The notes beneath the pieces are model-generated. The model was not told where the DNA came from, made no database searches, and was given only the letters and a program-made list of their open reading frames with translations. A stretch of DNA of 64,000 nucleotides from Vespa crabro (lineage: Eukaryota > Arthropoda > Insecta > Hymenoptera > Vespidae), in NCBI RefSeq assembly GCF_910589235.1, contig NC_060959.1:10815907-10879906 (forward strand), in the 5' to 3' direction. Of the stretch, positions 10,975 to 23,298 are shown piece after piece; position 1 is the first letter of the stretch; each line of letters starts with the position of its first letter. A program made the position numbers and the translations under genes.

Positions 10975-13301
10975 GATTGTAGAGCAGGAGGTATGAACGG
11001 TCGGCTAATGAAACATCAGTATGCACACACAATACCAGAGAATGGGCAGGGTCGCCAGCCGCTATTACACCGGCTTGTTTACATGCTACGAGAGACCTGG
11101 ACTCTCTACGACGGCTTCGTAGATTTCCAAGGACACCAGGCATACTCTGTACAAGGTGTTACCATCTCAAATCTGTTAGCTAGTTCCATTATTTTTATCT
11201 TACGTATCTCTTTAATACAAATCGGACATTTGAACAAAATTTTAGCTCGTGTTACATTGTAATTTTATGATCGATAATATATGACATACGTATGACGAAC
11301 GTCACGTTAAATGATCCTTCGATTATGTTCAATCGTTTTATCAATGAAATACGACACGATACTCATTATCATAAATTAATGAATGGATTATTATTATTAT
11401 TATATGGACAAAACTAATTGATAATAATGAAAAAAAAAAATCCAAATTGTTTATAACGAAGAAGAAAAAAATATTCGAGGTTTTGTCATTTGACATTATT
11501 ATTTCAATTTTTGTTCATTAACGTAAAACATTCTATATACATATACGAATAATAATAAACTTGTAACGCGCGTTTCGGTGTCCGAATTTAACCGGCAAAC
11601 GTGTAATTTGTTAGAGAGACCGGATTTGTTTGCGTTGAAGAGCCAAACATTTTGTGGTTATCGTCGCTACCAGTCGTAAATATTACGTCGGCTATGTATC
11701 GCAGGTATACGTGCAATAAAACATATTAATTTATTATAAATAATATTATTATAAATAATAACATGGTTGCTCAACGAACGATAAAGTTTATTCGCGTACT
11801 CGACGTTGATTTTGATTTAATGAGGCGAAAAAGAATAAATTTTGAGTACGTACTACGTAGGGGAGGGGGCTGGAGGAACATTTTCCTATTGATTTCGTAT
11901 TTTCGTAAACTTTTTGACGTCACAGATATCGCCATCATAGACTTTATCTCGTGAGAAAAATTAATATGATTATTACGATCAATATTATGATTGTATATTA
12001 ATAGGAAAATATGAAACCTTAGAAGATCGTAGATTCTATAAGGTTGCTTTCTCTGAATTCAATGTCGCTATTGTACTCGGCTTATCTTAGCACCCGGCCC
12101 TTTCATAGCTACAATCGGAAATGCTTCGGGTTTACCAAAGGAATGCTTTTGACTTCAGTGTGCCATGGGTTTCGAGTGATGCGAAATTACGGTTTCCAGG
12201 CAACTCGATATTCTAACCGAAAAGCAGTGGTCTTGGCGTGGTTTACATCACGTGTATATATTCGTTCTATATATAACTATTCACCAACACGTTTCTACGT
12301 ATAAAGTAGTAACGTAAATATATGTCTGTGCATGTATATAGATATTATCTACATGAACGTACTAACCGATACATATGTGCCAACATACTTAATAAAATTG
12401 CTCAACGTTCCTGAACGTCGATCTACCATCGCAAACGTTTTACATTATTACACGTATAAAAGGGCTCCGTGTATTTAGCTCATCATTAATCATTATAGAA
12501 ACGCATTTGGTAGATCGTTAATCAAGACCTGCCCTTCCCTCTCGTTTGAAATTGTTTCTTTTAAACGTTCCTTCGTTCGATTAGCAATTACGATCGGCAA
12601 ATCCTTCACGACCCTCTTTTTATTCCTCTTCTTCTTCTTCTTCTGATCGTTTATTCTGGATATTAAATAGATCAATGAGTGATAAATAATGTGTCTTAAA
12701 TACAATGCCATGTTAGAATTCCACGTTCTATAATTTTTTTCGTTCGATTCAATATCGTCTAAGAATTTTCCACATGATAGAACTTTATTCGCTTGTCATT
12801 GATAAACTATTGAAAATTGAAATCTGTTTAATACTCAATAATTTTCTATCGTTATCACAGCGTTGAAAATTCGTTGCCATGGGCGATCGCTTTAGGAATC
12901 ATTATTATCAGCTATTATCATATATATTGTTCTTCAGGAGGGTTGTGGAAAGAGAAGAGAGAAAGAGAATAAGGTATGGGGGTGCTAACGCATTTGATTT
13001 AGCGCTAATAAATAACCATTATTGTACGAAGGCTCGGCTCTATTCGCGTCCCGTATGCTCCGCTTTCTGGGACTAGCAAGAGGGGGTGGCGGCTTTGCAC
13101 AGGCCGGCTTCCCGAGGGAGGGAAAATAGAATCGACGACGTAGTTTCCATTATTGCGACCGATAAGGGTGGGGAGAAGTTATAGGGACGTCGGCGTACCT
13201 TACGAATATATGTATATGTGATTTTGGGGAGTATATATTGTATGCGTATTATGTATACATATATTATAGTATGTGCGAATATTTCCTCAACATATAGTAA
13301 C
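10975..13301. other. Relatively unique 2.3 kb stretch, no gene seen
   Basis: This is one of the less repetitive parts of the window. GC-richer islands lie at 11000-11170, 11570-11700, 12040-12280 and 13030-13190. Open frames of 60-90 codons occur on both strands at the rate expected by chance, and none has a clear splice structure or recognisable protein. A possible Runt-type TGTGGTTA lies near 11653. Confidence 0.55.
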
Positions 13302-13343
13302 AATAATAATGATGATGATGATAATAATAATAATAATAATGAT
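13302..13343. repeat. Compound (AAT)n/(GAT)n trinucleotide repeat
   Basis: AAT, then ATG, then AAT units in tandem, an interrupted trinucleotide array. Confidence 0.9.
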
Positions 13344-13720
13344 CGTCCGAATTGAATAATTAATTTCGATTTATTTTAGAGGAAACGTATACGAGTCAAA
13401 CGTATGAACGGAATTTAGTCTTTTAATCCGAATATAGGACAAACAGAAAACAAGGGCAAACAATTTTCATCCGAGATATATACAAGTAGATATCTCTAAG
13501 CAACACGAAGCTTATCTCGACCTTGTCAAAACCACGAATGCTCGTGTTCGGTCAAGCATGAAGCTCGGGGAAACACAAATATAGATTTCTAGAGATTGTA
13601 CACCGAGACAGGAAGCAAAACATGATATTTGCTAGAGAAGTGGTTGTATCGTTTAGATCTTCGGACGAAAGCGTGCCTTCCCAAACATCTGCGGCATCTA
13701 AATAGTGCAAGAGTGATGAA

Positions 13721-13771
13721 GAGAAAGAGAGAGAGAGAGAGGGAGAGGAAGAGAGAGAGAGAGAGAGAGAA
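13721..13771. repeat. (GA)n microsatellite
   Basis: GA units interrupted once by GGGAGAGGAA. Confidence 0.9.
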
Positions 13772-13964
13772 ATAGCTAGATGCATACTCTGTGTCAGGAT
13801 AGATGCAATCGTGGAACAACTGGTGACACACAATACGTGGCATCTGTCCTACTCTGCGGAGTATTTGCGGTTCACGGATATGCGTACTGGCTCTTGGAGA
13901 TCTTGGCTAGCCGCACGAATATAACCCTCCTCGTCTTAGCAGCAGATAGATCGAGTGAGTAAGG

Positions 13965-14032
<68 letters not shown>

Positions 14033-14033
14033 A
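13965..14033. repeat. (GATA)n followed by (GA)n
   Basis: About thirteen GATA units run directly into eight GA units. Degenerate GATA units reappear at 14041-14065. The array is a dense run of GATA-factor core sequences, although simple repeat expansion explains it. Confidence 0.95.
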
Positions 14034-14415
14034 ATTTGGAGATGGATAGATAGAAGGATAGAGAGTGAGAGCATCTTCGTGAGAACAGCACATCCGGAAG
14101 CGTAACGTCACGAATTTGCATTCTACTCTAGATGCTTGTTAATGTCAAAGACATCGATTCCTGGTCCGACCAATGACCACTGCTCCCGGCTATATGATGA
14201 TACGTACTCGGATATGGTCCAAGAATTTTGATGTGGTTCGATGCACTCTCGATGTAAGGATACGTGGCCTTTGAGATACAATTCAACGAATAATTCTATT
14301 TATCATTGGAGAATTATACATTTAAGAAAAAACACGGAGAAAGTATGAAACTTATTGGATCAAGAAAAACAAAAAACAAATTCTAAAGAAAAGAAGACAC
14401 AGTTGTCAGAGAAAA

Positions 14416-14721
14416 TCACTTGACAGGAGGAGAACTATGGTAGTTTATCGAGTTAGCAAAAGCGATCATATAGGGAGGAAGAGAAAGAGGTACTATCGGG
14501 AAATGATTAAGTGGAAGGTCCTGTTTTTCTCCATCGTCCGAGCAATATCCTGAATCCTGTTCTACATCGGCAACACATCCTATTCTCCTACCTCGTCCCC
14601 TCAAAATGGTAGTATGATTAGTGGGCAGTGTTCGGCCTCCGCTTTCTGGACTTTCTACGGGCTCGACGAGGTCGAAAACCCTCCTTTTGCCTGATGATAG
14701 ATAATTCAATCCAGTCTGGTT
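14416..14721 (-). CDS. Possible terminal coding exon, unknown protein
   Basis: Read on the minus strand, a pyrimidine-rich tract ends in TCTGCAAG at 14722. It is followed without a stop for 101 codons to a TGA ending at 14416. The peptide starts NQTGLNYLSSGKRR and includes an acidic segment with DSGYCSDDGEKQ, then a hydrophobic C-terminal part near PLSLPPYMIAF. The acceptor is usable but is AAG instead of the commoner CAG. There is no known domain and no visible upstream exon. At this AT content frames of this length are expected by chance, so the call rests only on the coincidence of acceptor, frame and a protein-like composition. Confidence 0.15.
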   Translation of the reverse strand, partial: NQTGLNYLSSGKRRVFDLVEPVESPESGGRTLPTNHTTILRGRGRRIGCVADVEQDSGYCSDDGEKQDLPLNHFPIVPLSLPPYMIAFANSINYHSSPPVK

Positions 14722-14818
14722 CTTGCAGACCAAGAGAGAAACAGAGAAAGAGAAGCTTTAGGGAACTAACACAGGAGCAAATCAACGAAAGTCCAATAAT
14801 CCAGGTTCTGTCGACACC

Positions 14819-14931
14819 TCTCTCTCTCTCTCACACATACACACACATACACATACTCAGAAACGCACACAAATACGAGTATTCAGTACGTTTCTCTTTC
14901 AACATAGAAGCTTAGTAAGCTTCCAGAGCTT

Positions 14932-14964
<33 letters not shown>

Positions 14965-15000
14965 ATCTATATCTATCTATCTATCTCTCTCTTTCTCTTT
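14819..15000. repeat. CT, CA and CTAT simple repeats
   Basis: CT and CACA units occupy 14819-14860. CT with (CTAT)n units covers 14931-15000 and could act as the polypyrimidine tract for an acceptor just downstream. Confidence 0.85.
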
Positions 15001-15001
15001 G

Positions 15002-15309
15002 ATGCAAGCAAGCATATCGCTAGGCCCTCCTGTCAGATTTGACATCAGACGAGATATCGTACGTTACCTCGTCGGCTTACTATGTGCTTCGGACGGGACA
15101 ATGTGGTTCAGGTAATGGCATCGGCCTGTCCACGAGATTGTCCCACGGGACAACACGACGGGACGGAACCTGTCCGAAACACGCTACTGGTTCGTCCTTC
15201 CTGCGGTGGATCCACCTCCTCTCCCCCACCACCTCTATCTCTAACGGCAGCCCTTAAGTCTTCCATGAAATTCGATGTTGTTGATTGGTTAACGTTCGTT
15301 CGCCGATAA
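15002..15309 (+). other. GC-richer segment with overlapping open frames and a good splice donor
   Basis: Two frames overlap. One begins with ATG at 15002 and runs 37 codons to a TAA at 15113. The stop is created by a strong donor-like TTCAG|GTAATG (junction 15111/15112), so the frame could instead be an exon. The second begins with ATG at 15082 (A at -3) and encodes 75 residues, ending at 15309, with five cysteines in its first half and a proline run. The minus strand is also open (15108-15323). Nothing recognisable is encoded, and the overlap of three open frames argues for GC-driven chance openness. Confidence 0.15.
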
Positions 15310-15514
15310 AATGGATATTTCAATGAATCGAAAAAAGGTTCTATCTATTTTAACTTGACAAAGGTGTAAAATAAAAAATTCTTTGTAAGATCAAACGTAG
15401 CGAGAAGAAAAGTATCCATCTTACGACATGGATCCGAAGAAATCTATGTATTTTCTTTCGATCAATCAAATCATTCCTATTCTTCATACATTCATTTCAT
15501 TTTTCACTTCTCTG

Positions 15515-15550
<36 letters not shown>
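15515..15550. repeat. (CT)n microsatellite
   Basis: CT units ending in a T-run. Confidence 0.9.
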
Positions 15551-15551
<1 letters not shown>

Positions 15552-15763
15552 CTCACACAATATCCTCAGCACGAAACATCGGCTCGTTAGAAAATCAGGC
15601 AGAATTCGAGTTCGTCGAATACTTGATAAAACTAAACTAACCATGTATAACATACTGGATTGTAACAGTATTAAATAAAATATAGCTTTCAACTATTTAC
15701 GAAACAAGAAAATCCACTATCTATATAAATTGAAAAAAACGAGTTCTGGATAGTATTTCGATA

Positions 15764-15963
15764 GTAAAAAAAAAGGAAAAAAAAAAAAAAGAAAAAAGAA
15801 AAAGGAAAAAGAAGAAAGAAAAGGAGCGAAGAAAAAAAAACGAATGAACGAACGAACGAACGAACAAACAAACAAACAAACAAACAAACAAACAAACAAA
15901 CAAACAAAAAAAAGCAGAAAGAGAAAAAAGGAAAAAAAATAATATATATATATATATATATAT
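15764..15963. repeat. Complex simple-repeat block: A-rich, (GAAC)n, (AAAC)n, (AT)n
   Basis: G-interrupted A-runs (15764-15840) lead to about five GAAC units (15845-15865), then about eleven AAAC units to 15905. A further A-rich segment and (AT)n follow at 15939-15963. The minus strand of the AAAC part reads as a repeating CLFV peptide with no coding meaning. Confidence 0.95.
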
Positions 15964-16230
15964 CTTTCTCTCCCTCCCGTCGTAAACTTTACACTCTTTC
16001 TCTTTCACGTTTGATTCTCTCGTCGACATGCTAGCAGGCCAGCAAAACGCGTTAGAGTTACGTATATGCATGCATTCGTCATATCTGGCGGACAGGTTTG
16101 CTCTCGCAACGAGAGAAAGAAAGAAAGAGAATGGGATAGAGGGAATTTATGTGCGTTTTGATATTCTTTCCCAGCCTTTTTTCGCCGTCCGTATCGCGAA
16201 TATATTAGAGTTCCGTACGAACTAGGTAGA

Positions 16231-16246
16231 GTGTGTGTGTGTGTGT

Positions 16247-16287
<41 letters not shown>
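16231..16287. repeat. Compound (GT)n-(GA)n microsatellite
   Basis: GT at 16231-16247, then GA at 16251-16287. Confidence 0.95.
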
Positions 16288-16288
<1 letters not shown>

Positions 16289-16376
16289 AGGGAGCAAAAC
16301 GATGTTGCAGATAACTCTAGAGTCGTGTCGACGCACGAAAGAGAGAAAAGAAAAAAAAGGAGAATAGGGTTGGAAC

Positions 16377-16411
16377 GGGTGGGAAAGGGAGGAAGGGAGG
16401 GAGGGAGGGAG
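16377..16411 (+). repeat. (GGGA)n tract with G-quadruplex potential
   Basis: Seven GGG runs separated by 1-4 bases on the plus strand. The tract sits between a GA microsatellite and a CT microsatellite. Confidence 0.85.
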
Positions 16412-16540
16412 AAAGAGAGGAGGGGTGGGTGGTTGAAAGAGACAGGGAGAGGACAGAAGCTACGAAACGGCTGTTACCCCCTAATAAATTTGAGTCTCTG
16501 ATCCCATAAAAATGCATTGGATTCGTCGAAGCTACATTTT

Positions 16541-16570
16541 TCTCTTTCTCTCTTTCTTTTACTCTATCTC

Positions 16571-16618
<48 letters not shown>

Positions 16619-16684
16619 CCTCTCTTTCTTTATTACTGATAGAATAGAAGGAATTTTTGTTTAGGATAAAAGAAAAAAAATTGT

Positions 16685-16718
<34 letters not shown>
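16541..16718. repeat. Inverted CT and GA microsatellites
   Basis: The CT tract covers 16541-16630 (pure part 16575-16611) and the GA tract 16684-16717, with about 55 bp between them. They could form a long stem with a short loop in RNA or single-stranded DNA. Confidence 0.9.
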
Positions 16719-16926
16719 TTTCAAGAGCCACGTGGCAAAATCAGAAGTAATGCATAAGAAATTCGATGTCCTCGAGAATTCTAGCCACTCTTTAGGATAT
16801 AAGAATCGAAGGGTCGTGATACGTTAAGGGTGAGTGGAAGAACGAGAGGATAGAGGATATCTGGCAAACGCCTCATAGTACTTTCCGAGATAGCTCGAAA
16901 TACTATAAGTCTTTGGAGAAATCGAA

Positions 16927-16928
<2 letters not shown>

Positions 16929-16988
<60 letters not shown>
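16929..16988. repeat. (GA)n microsatellite
   Basis: Thirty AG units with one AAAG interruption. Confidence 0.95.
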
Positions 16989-17382
16989 TGGGCAAGAAAA
17001 AGAAAGAAAGAGAAAGAAGAAAAGAGCGCAACCGGTGGATTTTTATTTCAATTTAAGATCCGATATATTATTTGCAACGCTATCGAATTTCCTCTTTTCT
17101 GCTTGATCTCTTGGCTATATATTCGCGCGTGCGTATTACATGTATACTTTTACGTATATATACATATGTATAAATGCGAGTATATATTCGAGATCGAAAA
17201 GGCGAAGGACTACGTTGAGTTTTCCGTGCGGAAGAGAGTGCAACCTCCCGGCGAAATATTTTCTATACATGAGTAACGATGCGAATAAACTTTATATATC
17301 TCCTATGATATCCTCGTTTCTCATCGATATCGGTCTATTCCGCTTTGTCTACACTTTAACCTTTACAAATATATATGTGTGG

Positions 17383-17386
<4 letters not shown>

Positions 17387-17419
<33 letters not shown>
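17387..17419. repeat. (TA)n microsatellite
   Basis: Sixteen AT units in AT-rich surroundings. Confidence 0.95.
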
Positions 17420-17420
<1 letters not shown>

Positions 17421-18292
17421 TCTCTTTTTTTGTTACAAAAGATTGAAAGAAATACAGAAAGAGAATAAGTAATTCTGACCCGATTTGAAGGGAAAAATTA
17501 CAGGTCAAAATATAAAGTGGAACATTCGTGGAATAAAATCGATAACGTAATACTGGGTCGAGCAAATAATGAATGATTTTCGAAAATCATATACACAAAT
17601 GATTTTATAGAAATTATCATATTTAATAAATATCTTTAATCATTTTTCTATGATCTCATCGTGAAATAAAAAATTTAGCGTTTCCTTCTACTTTCTTGTC
17701 TGTCTTTTTTCTCTTTTTTCTTTAGTTGTATATAATCAATATTCTTTTTATCGTAATTCTCATTCATCGAAAGATAATGCATTATTGATAAAAGATAACG
17801 ATCAATTGCAATATCTAAATATTTTATTATATCAAAATAATCCTCATAAAGTATTCGATATCAAGTAAACGGTATTCACAGATATAAAAAATCTTTTTAG
17901 AGATAACAGAGAAAGAAAGAGGGATAGGGAGACAGTAATGAAGGTTAATTAGATAGTTAAACATTCTTAAGATCCTCTTTAACGGTCGATAAAACGCAAA
18001 GTTCTATCTATCGATGGAATTCGCGACTATCTCTCTTTCTCTCTCCTTTTGCATTGGTATTTACGCTAACGAGTTCTAACGTGCCAGCGGCACGCTAAAT
18101 CGAAATAAGCTAGTGCACTAGAACCTCTAAAGAGAGAACGAGAAAGAAGGGAGAGACTATCGTCGTCTCATGGGACAACTTTGGACGATAAATGGTATTC
18201 TGTTCGCGGGAACTTTCGAAATCGTCGTAGGTACATAGCCGTAGAGACGATAATAAATCGCGTAGAACGATTAATTAAGTACGAAGAGAAAG

Positions 18293-18295
<3 letters not shown>
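17420..18295. other. AT-rich unique sequence, no gene seen
   Basis: Very AT-rich to 17900. A slightly GC-richer part at 18040-18240 has no frame or signal worth calling. Confidence 0.65.
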
Positions 18296-18332
<37 letters not shown>

Positions 18333-18515
18333 CCTCGGTGTGCGTGTATGTATATATGTTTAAAAGAGAAGCTGTATGGAGCAACGATACGGAGCATTGT
18401 ACTCTATAACACACTAACGCTTTAAAATATGCCGTCCTACTTTTACCTAATGCCGGAAATAATTCACGGAACGGTTTGGGATTTACCCAGAAGAGGACCT
18501 GTCTGTTTCTGTTTC

Positions 18516-18572
<57 letters not shown>

Positions 18573-18596
18573 GTCTGTCTTTCTCTCTCTTTCTGT
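18296..18596. repeat. Inverted GA and CT microsatellites
   Basis: GA at 18296-18329 and CT-rich at 18501-18596 (pure part 18521-18564). The 170 bp of unique DNA between them would be the loop of any hairpin. Confidence 0.9.
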
Positions 18597-19219
18597 AGAT
18601 CGACGAACTGCGCAAAGCAAGGATCTTCTTCTCTCCTTCACTATCCTCTTCTAATTCTGCGAGCTCACCGCCATTTGCTAGGTTGCTTCACTCACATTTT
18701 TGCTCGCTTTTCTTTCTTTCCCAAACTCTATGTTACTCTTTCTCTCGAGAGCAAAGAGAACTCGGCTCGTTGGGCACGAGACTACTGCAGGATGCGGCGA
18801 CTGCAACATCCGACCGCTACGCTACGTTGCGTTTATATATTTTCAAGCGAATTTTTTTTCTCCTTCCCTTTTTTTCTCTTTTTCTCTTTCTTTCCCCGTT
18901 CAGTTTCGTTAACAATTTTTTATCAATATTTAATATAAAATATAGTTAAAATCGTATGAATAATAGATACAAGAGAAACAAAATAAATAAACAAACACGA
19001 ATACATAAATGTCAAAACAGGATTCATTAATCGTAAGAGTACTCTATATATAACATAATTAAACTTCTATTGTATGCATGTTTTTGATAGAGAGAGAGAG
19101 AGGGCTAAGCATAATACATAATACTGAAATCACGAGTAGAAAGTGGGTGGATGGAGAGGTGGTATCAGTGCAAACTACACCGTTTCATCCTATTTCCGTT
19201 GCTGTATCCGTTAACAGCC

Positions 19220-19222
<3 letters not shown>

Positions 19223-19260
<38 letters not shown>
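19223..19260. repeat. (CT)n microsatellite
   Basis: Nineteen TC units ending abruptly at ATGGATC. A short (GA)n at 19089-19102 lies 120 bp upstream in the opposite sense. Confidence 0.95.
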
Positions 19261-19262
<2 letters not shown>

Positions 19263-19998
19263 GGATCTCTGATACTCGGTCTTCCTTTCGACATCCGGAT
19301 TTAGGGATGTTTCATAAGCGTAATGGATCTCGTCGGTCCTCGAATCGAATGGTAACTCTCACGTCGTTTTATATTTTCTAAATAAATCGATAAATCTTGA
19401 ATCTAGAAATTTCATATAAAATGATATCGTTGAAGATTTAACGTAACTCGCTTGAAATCCCGATACAAATTTGGAAAAGCGGAAAATCTTTGTTATAGAA
19501 AGGCTGTATGCGATTAACATGATCGGCGTTATTTATCATTTTCAACAGAAGTGATAAATGAACGATATCAACGTGAGTCGTATAAAATTAATGGAACGAT
19601 TTGTAATGAAACTCGTGTCTGTGTGAAAAAATACATATGACGTGAAAGTGCAAGTGTACGTGAATATTCGGTTCAGATGGTTTTTATTCTCTCTATCTTC
19701 GTCGTTACATTTAGGTAAATCAATGAATAGACTTTCCAACGAGAAACGAATCCATTTTCTATCGACCAGTTCTATCGGCAGAAATCATTTTGAAAAGATT
19801 CATTCTAGTGGAATAAAATGCACTATGGTACTTTGTTCAACCAGTTGAAAAGAAGGAGCTAGCTTAAAATCCCTTATGAATTGCTTGAGTATTATATAAT
19901 TTTCGAGGAGAGTATAGACTTGGACGAATTTTTATTTTGTCGTAATTACTTTGTGTGCCAGAGATATCACAAAAATTCGTCCAAAGTATCTTAGTAAC

Positions 19999-20027
19999 AA
20001 AAAAAAAAAAAAAAAAAAAAAAAAAAA
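19999..20027. repeat. Poly-A run of 29
   Basis: Pure A with no retroposon body recognisable upstream. Confidence 0.95.
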
Positions 20028-20223
20028 CGATAAATATTAAGACATAATAAAAAAATTTATTATTTTTCTAATGGATCTATTTCAAAAGTCACGTATATTT
20101 TATTGTATAATACCTTGTATTGAATAATTTTTTCCCATGTTCTAAATGAAAAAGACAAAAAGGTAAGAAAGAAAAATAAATCGCAAATAAGTTTCGAACA
20201 TCGATATAGTATTGTTATATATA

Positions 20224-20409
20224 GGGAGCGAGGGGGAGGGAGGGGGGGGATGAAAAAGCTTGACCGAATAAATAGTAATTTAACCCCCTATTAAATTCAA
20301 ATTAGTCCGACGTTGCTTCCGAAGTGCGATAGATGACGAGGAAATAACATGACGTGGAAAAGAGAATAAGAGAGAGTAAGAGAATGAGAGAGAGAGAGAG
20401 AGAGAGAGA
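20224..20409. repeat. G-rich tract and (GA)n tract
   Basis: 20224-20249 holds four G-runs of three or more (up to eight G), so a plus-strand quadruplex is possible. A GA tract covers 20387-20409. Confidence 0.85.
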
Positions 20410-23236
20410 AAGATTGAAAAAGGAATAAAAGGGAGAAAGGCTAAGAGAGTGTTGGCGGTACACCAACATGTTCTAACCTCTTTTCGACGGGCAGCTCGAT
20501 CCATCAAGCTCCCGACAAGTTTACATCACGCGTCAAGATTCCCTAACGGTGCTGCCAAGCAATCTGATAAAACGTAGGTAAGCGTTCGTCCTGAATATGC
20601 ATAGACCCTTTTTCGGCTTTTAATATCGCTAACCAATATATCACGAGATCTCTGCGCCACGTTATCTTGAGGAGCTTTCAAAAAGTCTTCTATCCTTGTT
20701 ACGAGCTGCTTCTTCTTACCGATTTTCCATTGATTGTTCCCCGTTATTAAATGGAGAAAAGCGAGGGAAAGGAAAGGAATGAAGAAAAAAGAAAAAAGAA
20801 AAATGAAAGGAAAAGAATTATGCACTATGATCCCCATCACTTTTTCAATCTTTCCACTTATCTAAACACGTTTAATCGAATTTGAAGAAAATTTTTCTGT
20901 ATGAAAAAATTCGCTATCATTATTTCATTCGCAATGAAAAATCTTCATAAACCGCCGCTGAACGATATATATCTTCTCGAGGATAAGTTAATCGGTGAGA
21001 TCGAAAAAGGAAGAAGAAAAAAAAAAAAAGCAAAAAAGAGAGAAAAAGGAAAGAAAGAAAAAAAGAAAAAAAATTGAGTAGATAGAGAAGAGAGTCATTG
21101 TCGCGAGTGCACATACGTTAGCGTATTCGTAGCACTCCATACCTTCGTTCCCTCTACTTGTCCCAGGAGGATAAGCCCCGTGGATGGTCCTGCGAGGCAT
21201 GGCCATCTTTATTCGAGGACGGACAGGCCGAGAGGGTAGGCATCGGAGCGTGGTAACTGGCAGCCCTAGAGGGAGCCGTTAAACCTCGTCCCAAGCCACG
21301 CTGTAGCCGGTTACTATACTGCACTAACACACAGACATTCAACACACGAATGCGCACCTTCTCTTTCTCTGATATATGACCGATCTCTCGCTCTCTCTGT
21401 TTTTCAACCTTTGGATCTCTAGCATCCCACCCACTCGAGCAACGTACTTCGCTATTGGCGAATACTTGTTTTTACATTTCAAGTGGAAGGATTATTTTTG
21501 ATCATATCCTTGCTATATGTTCAAACTAGATATATATATATATATATATACGATGATAACGATTAAAAATAGATTCATTTCTTCTCTTGTTATTATCACC
21601 GTGCAAAACTGAATATTACAATATTTCTTTCTTCTTTTTCCTTTTCTATCATAGATGAATTCGCCGAGATTGATTCGATCGACAAGAATAGAATTCTAAA
21701 GAGAGACAAAGATATTACCGTGAACGTGCAAGACAAAAGGATAGGACATGCATCGTTTAATATGCAACGTTCGTCTCGAACTACTTTTGGTGAAACTAGT
21801 AAAAGAATCCCCTGGCTCTTTGGACTCTCTCTTGTAAGATCACCTAAATCTTAGAAATAGAGACGGACGTGCATAGACGAGAACGTACAGATAAACGAGG
21901 AAGACGGTTTCCCAAAAGCGTCTTATCTTTCGAGTTGGGATGATCTCCGTGGATTCGTTCTGAAAACGAAAACTAGTTCCATCTCAGTATTTTCAAGACA
22001 GTGGTCCAAGAAACCTACCGACCCACAATTCGTGATCTCCTTCGTGGAGTACCCTCCTTGCGATATATCAAGAGAGTTATCACCAAAATGAGATCATTCA
22101 TTCCGTTAAGACAGCCAAACAACGAAACATTCTCGAAAACGGAAAGGAAGACTCTTCGTTCTAAGGAGGGTTCCAACGGCTCACCATTATATTCGAACTC
22201 TTAGATAAGAGTAAAGGGAAAAAGTTACTCTTCGAGAGAAAGTGGATCTTATGATTTTTCTTCAACTTTCTCTTCCTACAATTTGATTTCCTTCTTAACC
22301 GCCATATTCTTTTTTATTTTTTTTCCCCGTTAACGATCAAAATACGATAAATAAGATAACGTTAGTTAAATCTATTATTTATTATAGAATAGGACATCGT
22401 TCGATTGATAATTAAATTGTAATATCTCTGTGATAAATGTTACACAGAGAAAAAAAAAGAAGAAAAAAAAAAAAAAAAAGAAAAAAAGAAAAAGAAAATA
22501 ATCATAAAACGATAACTGACATCTCCTATTTATTTAAAGGAGTCCCTTATCCCTTTGATTAATTATTATTAACTTCTCCGAATATTTCACTGATTCGTTT
22601 CGTTTAACTACTTTCGTGCAAGGAAGCACGAAACCCTCTTCTACCTTAAGAATCATCTACTTCCTACTCGCACTCTCTTCTCGCCCAACCTTAATCACCG
22701 TCATATATCAAATGGCGAAATAAATAAGCTACTTAGAGTTCTTTGACGTTGAGAAGCGCGAGGTACTTATTCAGCAAGCTTTAAATCCGTCATCTTTCCT
22801 GAAAGATCCTCGAGCCACTGAATTAAAGTAATGCGAAGATTATCTCAGCTGTCATACGAGATATCGAATTTAATTCCATTTATAATCAAACAAAATGTGA
22901 ATAAAACTAATTCTGAGAACGACAAGAAGCATCTAGAGAAAATGAATAAAAAAGAAAAAAAAAAAGAAATAAATAAATACTACTTAATTAATGAAAAATC
23001 GATTTTCAAACTTATTTTAATTAATTCGTTGATCGATCCACGCACATGCATGAACGATCCTAACTAATGAACGTTATCATCTAAGTAAGTATCTTTGTTT
23101 CCCATCTAAACCGATCTCCGTAGGTGATAAGCTCGTCGACGTCGGCCGAATGAAATAAGATCGACGATCCACGCGTACCGAAGAGAAGACGAACGAGCTG
23201 TGATTTCCGCAGGCTTGATTCTGATTACGAGGCAAA

Positions 23237-23239
<3 letters not shown>
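20410..23239. other. Mixed unique sequence with A-rich tracts, no gene seen
   Basis: A-rich tracts at 20781-20812, 21001-21075 and 22449-22500 and (TA)n at 21531-21550 interrupt unique DNA. The least AT-rich parts are 20440-20720, 21110-21480 and 21950-22200. Frames there are short and overlap on both strands. The 67-codon plus frame at 22001-22204 is within chance expectation. Confidence 0.55.

Positions 23240-23240
<1 letters not shown>

Positions 23241-23294
<54 letters not shown>
23241..23294. repeat. (GA)n microsatellite
   Basis: Twenty-six pure GA units. The DNA on each side (23100-23240, 23295-23400) is GC-richer and unique. Confidence 0.95.

Positions 23295-23298
<4 letters not shown>

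Noticed and set aside
22089..22098. TGAGATCATT resembles the bantam microRNA start
   Set aside because: The match stops after 10 bases and no hairpin surrounds it.
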